Shown here: in pieces, positions 6,261 to 13,143 of the stretch
Layout: every line of letters begins with the position of its first letter
Position numbering within the stretch: position 1 is the first letter of the stretch
Assembly (NCBI GenBank): GCA_004524515.1
Contig: SDNV01000078.1
Coordinates: 1 to 13,336, forward strand
DNA: 13,336 nt
Direction of reading: 5' to 3'
Source: Promethearchaeota archaeon
GTDB taxonomy: Archaea; Asgardarchaeota; Lokiarchaeia; Sigynarchaeales; SOKP01
Notes under the pieces: model-generated
Told to the model about the DNA's origin: nothing
Databases searched by the model: none
What the model saw: only the letters and a program-made list of their open reading frames with translations
Position numbers and translations under genes: made by a program

Positions 6261-7499
6261 ATGGCCAAACAAGTACTCGACATCGGTTTCTTCAGCTATA
6301 TGTATTCACAGGTGAATGGAACCGCTCACTCAGTTAGATTTTTATCTGAAGCAATTGCAAAACTTGGCCATAATGTTCATATTTTTGCTCCAAAAATTCA
6401 AAATGGGTATGAGATTCCTAAAAACCTCCATTTTCATGACGTAGGGGGAGGAACAGTGGACTCAAAAACAGGATTTGTAATAAGTTTTCCTTTACATAAG
6501 TATTTCTTCTGTAAACATGATTATTTAGATATTGCTCATCTTCACACTCATGCAACCATTGGAGGTTTAGGTGTTAATTGGGCTAAATATTTAGGTATAC
6601 CTATGGTTGGGACTCACAATAGCCCTATACAATTTTATATGGCTCAATATGTTCCAGTTATCGGAAAATTTCTTACAAAATTTCCTTTAGCTTGGAATTA
6701 TGAACGTCATATGCTTGAAAAATACGATTTATGTGCTGTTGCTACAAAATCAAAGAAAGAATTATTGCTGGATCATAGATTTAAAGAACCAATTATTACA
6801 CTTACAAATGGAGTTCAAGATCTCTATTTCCAAGAATTGAAAGAGAACGGAATACGAGAAAAATACGGATTGAATGATAAAAAAGTTTTACTTTATGCAT
6901 CCCGAATGTCACCTGAAAAACATATGATAAGCGTCATTAAAAAATTTAAACAGATTCATAAAGAAGTACCAGATTCTCATCTTTTAATTGTAGGAAGTGA
7001 CGGACCTTCATCGGAAGCAGTAAAAAAGTTGTCAAAAAAATTTGATTATGTTAGCTGTGTTGGAAGGGTTCCTTTCAATGACTTGTTAAAATTATTTAAT
7101 ACGGCTGATCTTTCTTGTTTGTGGTCCTGGGTTGAAGCTGAAGGATTAGTACTAATTGAAGCCATGGCACAAGGTACACCAAATGTCGGTGCTAATGGTT
7201 ATGGGATTAAGGATGTAATAAGACATGGTGAAACAGGCTATCTTGCAAATGATTTAGATGAATTCAAAGATTATGTGGTTAAATTGTTAAAAGACGACGA
7301 TCTCAGATTAAAATTTGGAGCGAGAGCCAAAGAAATTGCTCAAAATTATCGAATTACTAAATTAGCTGAAACTTGGATAAAAATTTATAAATTCATTATA
7401 AATGAATTACATCCTCTTAGATATTTTGATATTGAAAGGAAAAAACGAGTTGAATTAGTAAAAGAATTTATTCAACCATATTCCAATATTGGTTTTTAA
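6261..7499 (+). CDS. GT4-family glycosyltransferase (GT-B fold)
   Basis: This 412-residue retaining glycosyltransferase of the GT4 type should transfer a sugar from a nucleotide-sugar donor. The N-terminal acceptor domain shows VNGTAHSVRFLSEAIAKLGH (18-37) and the THNSP motif after a first Rossmann-like half. The C-terminal donor domain starts around LLYASRMSPEKH, contains the LLIVGSDGP strand-loop, and ends with the EX7E motif Glu292/Glu300 in WVEAEGLVLIEAMAQGTP. No membrane segments are present; such enzymes usually sit on the cytosolic membrane face. Related archaeal and bacterial proteins make glycolipids (for example diacylglycerol or phosphatidylinositol glycosides) or add sugars to lipid-linked oligosaccharides. 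The acceptor cannot be read from sequence. The start is set by a good Shine-Dalgarno. The gene stands alone between intergenic gaps of about 190-205 bp, next to membrane-protein genes. Confidence 0.9.
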   Translation: MAKQVLDIGFFSYMYSQVNGTAHSVRFLSEAIAKLGHNVHIFAPKIQNGYEIPKNLHFHDVGGGTVDSKTGFVISFPLHKYFFCKHDYLDIAHLHTHATIGGLGVNWAKYLGIPMVGTHNSPIQFYMAQYVPVIGKFLTKFPLAWNYERHMLEKYDLCAVATKSKKELLLDHRFKEPIITLTNGVQDLYFQELKENGIREKYGLNDKKVLLYASRMSPEKHMISVIKKFKQIHKEVPDSHLLIVGSDGPSSEAVKKLSKKFDYVSCVGRVPFNDLLKLFNTADLSCLWSWVEAEGLVLIEAMAQGTPNVGANGYGIKDVIRHGETGYLANDLDEFKDYVVKLLKDDDLRLKFGARAKEIAQNYRITKLAETWIKIYKFIINELHPLRYFDIERKKRVELVKEFIQPYSNIGF

Positions 7500-7509
7500 A
7501 TCAATCTTG

Positions 7510-7515
7510 TTTTTT
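7510..7515 (+). terminator. T-tract terminator after the glycosyltransferase
   Basis: Six consecutive T begin 10 nt after the TAA stop, preceded by no strong stem. This fits archaeal T-tract termination. The remaining gap to 7687 is AT-rich with no gene seen. Confidence 0.3.
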
Positions 7516-7687
7516 ATAAAAATGAATTTCAATGGGTTCTTAAATTTCATAATTTTATGTTAAAATAAGAGTAAACTGCTATTAGGGTTTTTTATATATA
7601 TTTATTGTTCATTATTTCATAGTTTTTATGTAATTATTAATAATATAATTTAAGATAAAAGAATTATAATTAAAAATTTCTCTTACT

Positions 7688-8746
7688 ATGTCAGATATAC
7701 CAACCAATAGCGATGAGGCGAATCAGGAACGTAAAAACCTTCGAGAAGTAATGGAAAAATCAGAATCAACGGAAGTCATTGATAAAGATTTCATACCTCA
7801 CTTTTTTCCAACTTATAGAATATCCCGAAAGTTTTATCCTCTTCCTATAATAATAGTAGTAATATTAGCAGGCTTATTAGCATATGCGACTTATGTTTTA
7901 GCAGGAATCCAAATCGAAGGTGGTTATGTTTCAGAAGAGCAATATGGTGCAACAGCCGGTTTAATAAACGGAATAATTTTTACTGCCATGGCGGCTATAT
8001 CATCTTTTATAATTATTTTTATCGTAAAAAGAAAAGGGATTGATGTATTAAAATATATTTTTGGCATAATTTTTGGTTTTATTACCTTTACTTTGACCGT
8101 TTTTTTTGGTCAGATTTTATTATTTCTGATTTTTTATAATATGCCTGAGACGGAATTAGTCATTACAACTTACTATATAAGTAACTATATTCTGTTAATA
8201 GGGACGGGAGCTCTCACATTATTGATGATTTACAAATATTTTACTTCCTTTTCTTTATTAACCAAAAATATAATTGTATTGTATATTGGTTTATTGATAG
8301 GTGCTTTATTTGGGGTGATGATGCCTTTATGGACTACACTTGCTATATTAATTGGCATTTCATGTTGGGATATCTTTGCGGTAAAATCTAAGAGAGGTCC
8401 CATAAGAAATATGATAGATTTAGCTACGAAGGACAAGGAAGATTATGAATTAACACAAGAAGAAATAGAAGAGAAGATAAAAAGCGGAGAAATAGCATAT
8501 GATACTTCTAAATTGGAAATAGGTATTGGTGATTTAGCATTCTATAGTATGCTTACATCTAGTGCTCTTATAATAACTAGCAATATAATTATAATGATTC
8601 TTACATCAATAGCTATAATTATAGGAACAGGTATAACAATTCAGGGTTTAAAACGCAATAAAATTTTACCAGGTCTCCCAATCTCAATTTTTCTGGGAAT
8701 AGGTACTATGTTACTTTCATGGTATTTAATAAGTCTAATTTTATAA
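7688..8746 (+). CDS. Presenilin-family intramembrane aspartyl protease (MEROPS A22)
   Basis: This 352-residue polytopic membrane protein carries all three presenilin/SPP signatures. The first catalytic aspartate is Asp228 in SCWDIFAV, where family members normally have YD. The second is Asp282 in GIGDLAFYSML (GxGD). The PAL-like motif is LPGLPISI (327-334). About nine membrane segments are seen, after a hydrophilic N-terminus of about 50 residues. Several features resemble eukaryotic presenilin-1 more than signal peptide peptidase: PLWT before the first catalytic segment (PS1 has PEWT), RGPIR nine residues after Asp228 (PS1 has KGPLR at the same distance), DLAFYSML (PS1 DFIFYSVL), and LPISI after the PAL position. 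The large loop between the catalytic segments is short (about 40 residues, acidic), unlike the long cleaved loop of presenilins. It should cleave transmembrane segments within the membrane; the substrate is unknown. No Shine-Dalgarno is present, and the start is the only ATG near the frame opening. Confidence 0.9.
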   Translation: MSDIPTNSDEANQERKNLREVMEKSESTEVIDKDFIPHFFPTYRISRKFYPLPIIIVVILAGLLAYATYVLAGIQIEGGYVSEEQYGATAGLINGIIFTAMAAISSFIIIFIVKRKGIDVLKYIFGIIFGFITFTLTVFFGQILLFLIFYNMPETELVITTYYISNYILLIGTGALTLLMIYKYFTSFSLLTKNIIVLYIGLLIGALFGVMMPLWTTLAILIGISCWDIFAVKSKRGPIRNMIDLATKDKEDYELTQEEIEEKIKSGEIAYDTSKLEIGIGDLAFYSMLTSSALIITSNIIIMILTSIAIIIGTGITIQGLKRNKILPGLPISIFLGIGTMLLSWYLISLIL

Positions 8747-8883
8747 AATGTCATTATATTTTTATCAAATGGTATCAATCCATTTTGAAATAATGGAATC
8801 CTTTTATTATAAGCTCAAGAAGCTTTTCTAAAAATTCATTATTACAAATTAATTTTTTAACTTTTGCTGCTTAATTAATAATT

Positions 8884-10074
8884 ATGGTGGATATCAGTAA
8901 TATCAAAACGGTAGCAATTATTGGAGCGGGAACTATGGGTCATGAAATTGCTCAAGTTACGTTAATGGCGGGTTTTGAGAAGGTTATATTAAATGATCTT
9001 AATGAGGAAATACTTGAAAGCGCTTCAAATAAAATTCAGACCAACCTTAAGAAATTAGAAACAAAGAATTTATTAGATCAGGGGGATACTATAAATAATT
9101 TGATGAAAAATTTAATTAAAGAACTACAATTAGAAAAAGCAGTTTCTAATGCTGATTTTATAATTGAAGCTATACCAGAAAAAATGGAACTTAAACAGGA
9201 GATCTTTAGAAAACTAGGGAATTATTCTCCTGTTCATGCAATTTTAGCTACAAATACTTCTACGATGAGTATAACTGAAATTGCTTCTAACTCTGGAAGA
9301 CCTGATAAAGTCGTGGGAATGCATTTTTTTACTCCTATTGTGGTTCTTAGATTAATTGAGGTGATCAAAGGATATCACACTTCTGAAGAAACAATGGAAA
9401 TTACCGTAGCAATAGGACAAAAATTGCCAGCTCTTAAAGGTAAAAAATTTGTTGCTCGAATTGAAAAAGAAACCCCTGGGTTTATCGTTAACAGGCTCAC
9501 CATCGCAGGTGGCGCATATTTCAATTGGCTTCTAGATTATGCTATGGAACATGGGATACCTTTTGAAAACCTTGATGCTGATATAGGATCTTTACAAGAA
9601 TTAGGACCTTATGCTAAATGGGATTATCTTGGCCTTGATGTAGTTTATAATGTCTTAAAATATTTTGAACGCGTTCTTTCTCCAGATTTTGCTCCGGGGA
9701 AAGTTCTTACCAATCTAGTTAAAGATGGAAATTTAGGAAGAAAAACCGGAAAAGGGCTATTTGAATGGTCTAAAGATGGAACCCTAAAAACTATTGCAAC
9801 AGAAAAAGCTAATCTTGTTAATATGGAATATTATTTTGCCCTTCAATTAAATGAAGGTTGTAAGTTATTAGAAGAGGGAGTAGTATCAGGCTACAAGATG
9901 ATTGATGATACAATGTTTGCTGGGATGGATATGCCCGGACCTTTCGGTCCTGGTAAAAGAAATTATGTAAAATGGTCAGAAATGTTAGAAGAATTTGTCA
10001 AAATAACTGGAAAGGAATATTTTAAACCATGTGATCTCATGAAATCAGGTGGTTTTCTTAAAAAGAGAAAATAA
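8884..10074 (+). CDS. 3-hydroxyacyl-CoA dehydrogenase, paralogue A
   Basis: This 396-residue NAD-dependent dehydrogenase oxidises L-3-hydroxyacyl-CoA to 3-ketoacyl-CoA (EC 1.1.1.35 or 1.1.1.157 type), used in beta-oxidation or its reverse. The Rossmann domain has GAGTMG (14-19) and Asp38 ending the second strand, indicating NAD rather than NADP. The catalytic set is intact: Ser126 (NTST), His147 (GMHFFTP), Glu159 (12 residues later, as in the human enzyme) and Asn203 (GFIVNR). A first 3HCDH helical domain follows, with GKKTGKG-type GRKTGKGLFEW near residue 296. The extra C-terminal 100 residues are a second 3HCDH-like domain (LNEGCKLLEEGVVSGYKMID), making it longer than the usual 280-320-residue single-domain enzyme and like the dehydrogenase part of FadB. 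No enoyl-CoA hydratase domain is attached. It lies 30 bp upstream of its paralogue and probably forms an operon with it. Confidence 0.93.
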   Translation: MVDISNIKTVAIIGAGTMGHEIAQVTLMAGFEKVILNDLNEEILESASNKIQTNLKKLETKNLLDQGDTINNLMKNLIKELQLEKAVSNADFIIEAIPEKMELKQEIFRKLGNYSPVHAILATNTSTMSITEIASNSGRPDKVVGMHFFTPIVVLRLIEVIKGYHTSEETMEITVAIGQKLPALKGKKFVARIEKETPGFIVNRLTIAGGAYFNWLLDYAMEHGIPFENLDADIGSLQELGPYAKWDYLGLDVVYNVLKYFERVLSPDFAPGKVLTNLVKDGNLGRKTGKGLFEWSKDGTLKTIATEKANLVNMEYYFALQLNEGCKLLEEGVVSGYKMIDDTMFAGMDMPGPFGPGKRNYVKWSEMLEEFVKITGKEYFKPCDLMKSGGFLKKRK

Positions 10075-10104
10075 TTTAATATTAATCCCGTATAGTTAAT
10101 TAAA

Positions 10105-11295
10105 ATGACAGACATAAGCTGTATTAACAACGTAATAGTAATTGGTGCAGGGGTAATGGGAAGTGGAATTGCCCAAGTAGCATTAATGGCAGGCTATGAA
10201 GTAACTTTGGTTGATTTAAGAAAACAATTCGTTAATGATGGTATTGCTAAAATTAAAGCGGGCCTTATAAAAGTTCATACTAAAGGAAAATTAGGAGTAG
10301 GTGTATCCATTGATAGAATATTGGCAAAATGTAAAACATCTACTGATTTAGCATTTGCGGTAAAAGACGCCGATTTTGTCTTTGAAGCGGTGACTGAAAA
10401 GTTAAAGATTAAAAAGGACGTCTGTAATATAGTTATGGCAAATTCTCCTCCTCATTGTATCTTTGCCTCAAATACTTCAACTTTTAGTATAACGGAAATT
10501 GCTGCGGATTCAAGTAGACCTGAAAAGGTAATTGGGATGCATTTTTTTCTGCCAGTAATACTTCAATGCTGTGTAGAGGTAATGAAAGGTGAAAAAACTA
10601 CTAATGAAGCCTTAGATATTGGTGTGACTGTTGGTAGAACATTACCATGTCTAAAGGGGAAAAGATTATCCGTTCGGATTGATAAAGAAAGTCTAGGTTT
10701 TATTGCAAATAGACTACTTATTCCCCCTCTTATTTATGTAAATTGGATTTTAGATCAAGCATATGAAAGGGGTATTCCTTGGGAACAAATTGATGCTGAT
10801 GCGGGAGCAGGACAACTGGTGTCTATGGGACCATGTGAATTATCAGATTATCTTGGAATAGATGCTTCTTATAACAGTCTGAAAAGTTTTGAAAAATCGG
10901 TCTCTCCAGATTTTGCTCCCGGAAAGATAATGACAAAGTTAATAGATGAGGGAAATTTGGGAAAAAAAACGGGAAAGGGTTTTTACGATTGGAAAGAAGG
11001 CAGACCAAAAATAGATTTAAGTAGAAAAGTAGGGTTATTTAATCCAGAAATCCTTTTAGCTATTCAGTTAAATGAAGGTTGCAAGCTCTTAGAGGAAGGA
11101 GTTGTTTCTGGATACAAGATAATTGATGAGGTTATGGTGCGAGGTACTAGTATGCCTGGACCTTTTGGTGCTGGAAAAAATAATTTCACAAAATGGTCCC
11201 AGATGTTGGAAAATATAGCGGAAAAGACAGAAAAATCCTATCTTAAACCCTGCAAATTAATGAAATCTGGTGGTTTCATTAATATGCGAAAATAA
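10105..11295 (+). CDS. 3-hydroxyacyl-CoA dehydrogenase, paralogue B
   Basis: This is a tandem duplicate of the preceding gene, also 396 residues, with roughly half the residues identical by eye and the same domain plan. GAGVMG (14-19) and Asp37 indicate NAD binding. Ser125, His146 (GMHFFLP), Glu158 and Asn202 keep the catalytic geometry. The segment lining the acyl pocket after the histidine differs clearly: paralogue A has TPIVVLRLIEVI, here LPVILQCCVEVM with two cysteines. This suggests different chain length or branching of the substrate. The C-terminal second 3HCDH domain is conserved, and both proteins end with a KP-C-x-LMKSGGF motif. The 30-bp gap to paralogue A and lack of a clear terminator support co-transcription. 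No thiolase, hydratase or acyl-CoA synthetase lies beside the pair. Confidence 0.93.
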   Translation: MTDISCINNVIVIGAGVMGSGIAQVALMAGYEVTLVDLRKQFVNDGIAKIKAGLIKVHTKGKLGVGVSIDRILAKCKTSTDLAFAVKDADFVFEAVTEKLKIKKDVCNIVMANSPPHCIFASNTSTFSITEIAADSSRPEKVIGMHFFLPVILQCCVEVMKGEKTTNEALDIGVTVGRTLPCLKGKRLSVRIDKESLGFIANRLLIPPLIYVNWILDQAYERGIPWEQIDADAGAGQLVSMGPCELSDYLGIDASYNSLKSFEKSVSPDFAPGKIMTKLIDEGNLGKKTGKGFYDWKEGRPKIDLSRKVGLFNPEILLAIQLNEGCKLLEEGVVSGYKIIDEVMVRGTSMPGPFGAGKNNFTKWSQMLENIAEKTEKSYLKPCKLMKSGGFINMRK

Positions 11296-11342
11296 ATTAT
11301 TAAATTATGTATTGATTTATTATAGACTTATATTTAAGGAAA

Positions 11343-11579
11343 TTGGAATTATTGGTGAAATTTACTATTAGTGCTAAAACTCCAGAATCTACACCTAAAA
11401 CAGGATTTGAAAAAATAATTGATTTTTTTAATGATCATCTTGAAACAAACCATCCGATCGCGATTGCTGAGGTCGTTGATAAAACGGGGTTCTCTTGGAG
11501 TTTTGTTAAAAAAATCTTGAAAAAGTTAAAAGAAGAGGAATATTGTGGTTTTCACTTTGAAAAATCTGGAAATACATAG
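11343..11579 (+). CDS. Small winged-helix DNA-binding protein, cut by in-frame TAG
   Basis: This reads as a 78-residue protein in which FEKIIDFFNDHLETN, the helix around IAIAEVVDKTG and the recognition-like helix FSWSFVKKILKKLKEEEY form a helix-turn-helix, followed by the beginning of a wing (CGFHFEKSGNT). It is a likely small transcription regulator. The TAG at 11577-11579 comes in the middle of the wing, and the same frame stays open for 22 more codons to a TAA at 11646-11648, so the intact protein was probably about 101 residues. The start is uncertain: TTG at 11343 gives the longest frame, but AAGGA at 11336-11340 and a TATA-like TTTATTATAG at 11316-11325 fit the TTG at 11352 or GTG at 11355 better. 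It follows the dehydrogenase pair by 47 bp and could regulate it or the transporter downstream; neither is shown. Confidence 0.6.
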   Translation: MELLVKFTISAKTPESTPKTGFEKIIDFFNDHLETNHPIAIAEVVDKTGFSWSFVKKILKKLKEEEYCGFHFEKSGNT

Positions 11580-11648
11580 ATTACCTGGAAAGATCGAGAT
11601 AAAATTTTACCTAAAATGGATGATACCTGTTCCCGTTTTTTAGATTAA
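11580..11648 (+). other. In-frame continuation of the winged-helix gene beyond TAG
   Basis: After the TAG the frame reads ITWKDRDKILPKMDDTCSRF, then LD and TAA. This looks like coding sequence (Trp, Cys, Arg and mixed charge) rather than AT-rich spacer. It continues the wing sensibly: ...KSGNT-x-ITWKDRD. A Trp codon (TGG) at the TAG would need only one base change. Confidence 0.5.
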
Positions 11649-11654
11649 TAATGA

Positions 11655-11662
11655 TTTTTTTT
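11655..11662 (+). terminator. T8 tract after the winged-helix gene
   Basis: Eight T follow the extended stop by 6 nt. A shorter T run at 11636-11640 lies inside the continued reading frame. It probably terminates transcripts from the dehydrogenase/winged-helix region before the MFS promoter. Confidence 0.35.
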
Positions 11663-11682
11663 ATATTGTAATCCTCTAAAAT

Positions 11683-11690
11683 TTTATATA
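11683..11690 (+). promoter_or_regulatory. TATA box of the MFS transporter gene
   Basis: TTTATATA is an exact match to the archaeal TATA consensus and is centred about 28 nt before the ATG at 11715, the spacing expected for a leaderless transcript. No Shine-Dalgarno precedes the ATG. This is the clearest promoter in the window. Confidence 0.6.
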
Positions 11691-11714
11691 CTAAAATAAT
11701 CTAATATAACAATT

Positions 11715-12998
11715 ATGTCGGATATAAAAAATGAAAAAATTGAAAGATCTCAAGCATATTTCAGATATTTACTAGTAATACTAATTTTTGTAAACATTGT
11801 TGATGCGTATACTACTGTATTACAGGGTATGTTTCCTTCAGCCATTGCTAAAGAATATTTAAGCAACTATTCGACTAATGAACAAAATGCAATAATGGCT
11901 CTTGGAGCTAGTATCTCGTCCATGGGATTTTATTTTATATTTATTAATCAATACTTAGCAGATAAAATTGGAAGAAAAAAAGTATTAGCTTTTACATCTT
12001 TTGGTCTAGCTATTACTTGTTTGTTGTTAATATTTTCTGCTAATTATGTTCAATTTGTAATATTTATGATGTTATTATGTTTTTTTTTCAGTTCAGATTT
12101 ATGGGCTATATATATTAATGAAGAATCTGATAAAGAAAAACGTGCATTTTACCATCATATTATTTTAATTGTAGGTTTAATTGGTCCGGTACTAGCAATA
12201 ATTTTTCGTTCTAGGTTTATTACAGATACAGAGTCAAACTGGAGAGCGATGATGCTATTACCGATAATTATCGGATTCCCATTATCCATAATTATCCTAG
12301 CAACGCTTAAAGAAACTTCTACATATCAATTAATGAAAGAAGATGCTTTAATAAAAGAAATAGAATCACGGTCCTTTAAACAAGATTTAAAAGCTATTTT
12401 CGATACTGAAAATCGAACATCATATATAGCGATATTAATTATGAGCTTAATCTTTGGTGCGGCGACTATATGGCGGAACCTGTTTGAAAAATACATTACA
12501 GACGTTGGAACCTTATCTCAGACTCAAATTACCATCATTTTTATCTGGACAATCCCAGCCGTCTTATTTGCCTGGCTCTTAAATGGATTATTAATGGATC
12601 GAATTGGTAGAAAACCATTATTATATATCTGGAGTTGCTTGTTGCCGATTGGTGTAATTATATGGGTATTAGGGGCTCACGACCCTAATAATGCGTTTAT
12701 AATTGTTCAAGTGGGCTTTGCTATAATGCATCTTTCCTATTGGGGATTAAACCAATGCTTTATCCTCATCACTATAGAAATGCTTCCAACAGACCGAAGA
12801 GGAACAGGCTCTGGATTCAGAATCTTATTTTTTGCCATAGGAACTACGCTCGGACTGCTAATTAGCAGCCTAACTATACTTTTACTAGGATTAGGAACAT
12901 CTTTCATTGTTTTTATAGTGAGTGTGTTTCTGTTTATCCCTCTTATTTATCTTTTCATAACAGAAACCAGAGGAGTTGCATTAAGCGAAATAAAATAA
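11715..12998 (+). CDS. MFS transporter, sugar/organic-acid porter type
   Basis: This 427-residue major facilitator has about twelve membrane segments in two halves joined by a hydrophilic loop at about 198-234. The MFS motif A is present twice: LADKIGRKK (81-89, between segments 2 and 3) and LMDRIGRKP (293-301, between segments 8 and 9). EMLPTDRRGTGSG (355-367) matches the 'E-x-P-T-x-x-R-G' motif before the last segments of sugar-porter and aromatic-acid/metabolite symporters. The C-terminus TETRGVALSEI matches their 'PETKGxxLEEI' ending. Asp30 in the first segment is a candidate proton-coupling residue. The substrate cannot be predicted; sugars, carboxylates or aromatic acids are possible. 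It has its own promoter and a T9 terminator and is not obviously coupled to neighbours. Confidence 0.9.
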   Translation: MSDIKNEKIERSQAYFRYLLVILIFVNIVDAYTTVLQGMFPSAIAKEYLSNYSTNEQNAIMALGASISSMGFYFIFINQYLADKIGRKKVLAFTSFGLAITCLLLIFSANYVQFVIFMMLLCFFFSSDLWAIYINEESDKEKRAFYHHIILIVGLIGPVLAIIFRSRFITDTESNWRAMMLLPIIIGFPLSIIILATLKETSTYQLMKEDALIKEIESRSFKQDLKAIFDTENRTSYIAILIMSLIFGAATIWRNLFEKYITDVGTLSQTQITIIFIWTIPAVLFAWLLNGLLMDRIGRKPLLYIWSCLLPIGVIIWVLGAHDPNNAFIIVQVGFAIMHLSYWGLNQCFILITIEMLPTDRRGTGSGFRILFFAIGTTLGLLISSLTILLLGLGTSFIVFIVSVFLFIPLIYLFITETRGVALSEIK

Positions 12999-13001
12999 AT
13001 A

Positions 13002-13010
13002 TTTTTTTTT
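13002..13010 (+). terminator. T9 terminator after the MFS gene
   Basis: Nine consecutive T begin 4 nt after the TAA stop, the longest T run in the window. This fits archaeal T-tract termination. Confidence 0.45.
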
Positions 13011-13049
13011 CTACTATAATTTTCTTTGTTCATTAAAATTTGGGATTTC

Positions 13050-13060
13050 GAAGGTCCTTC
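13050..13060. promoter_or_regulatory. Palindrome GAAGGTCCTTC
   Basis: GAAGG and CCTTC flank a single central T, giving an 11-bp dyad that is GC-rich compared with its surroundings. It lies about 30 bp upstream of the proposed TATA of the FrhB-family gene. It could bind a dimeric regulator; this is inference from symmetry only. Confidence 0.25.
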
Positions 13061-13087
13061 TTAAATAGTACGAATCTTCACACTATC

Positions 13088-13094
13088 TTTAAAT
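13088..13094 (+). promoter_or_regulatory. Candidate TATA box for the FrhB-family gene
   Basis: TTTAAAT would place the transcript start near 13115-13120, upstream of the Shine-Dalgarno at 13127-13132. Confidence 0.3.
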
Positions 13095-13126
13095 GCAATG
13101 TAAAATTTTCCCAATCAAGAATTTTT

Positions 13127-13132
13127 AAGGAG
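13127..13132 (+). promoter_or_regulatory. Shine-Dalgarno of the FrhB-family gene
   Basis: AAGGAG precedes the TTG at 13144 by 11 nt and an in-frame TTG at 13135 by only 2 nt, favouring 13144 as the start. Confidence 0.5.
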
Positions 13133-13143
13133 TTTTGAAGAGA

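Noticed and set aside
8230..8436. 68-codon minus-strand frame
   Set aside because: Antisense to the catalytic region of the presenilin-like gene, which is strongly supported by its motifs.
8767..8785. AAATGG / CCATTT hairpin after the presenilin-like gene
   Set aside because: A six-bp AT-rich stem with no following T run; not convincing as a terminator or regulatory structure.
10823..11008. 61-codon minus-strand frame
   Set aside because: Antisense to dehydrogenase paralogue B; Phe/Ser/Pro-rich shadow composition.
11577..11579. Pyrrolysine as the explanation for the in-frame TAG
   Set aside because: The position fits a Trp codon change, no methylamine methyltransferase is involved, and TAG is used as a normal stop elsewhere in the window. 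It is kept only as a minor option.
13135..13143. Upstream in-frame TTG as start of the FrhB-family gene
   Set aside because: It lies only 2 nt after AAGGAG, too close for initiation; TTG at 13144 has a workable spacing.
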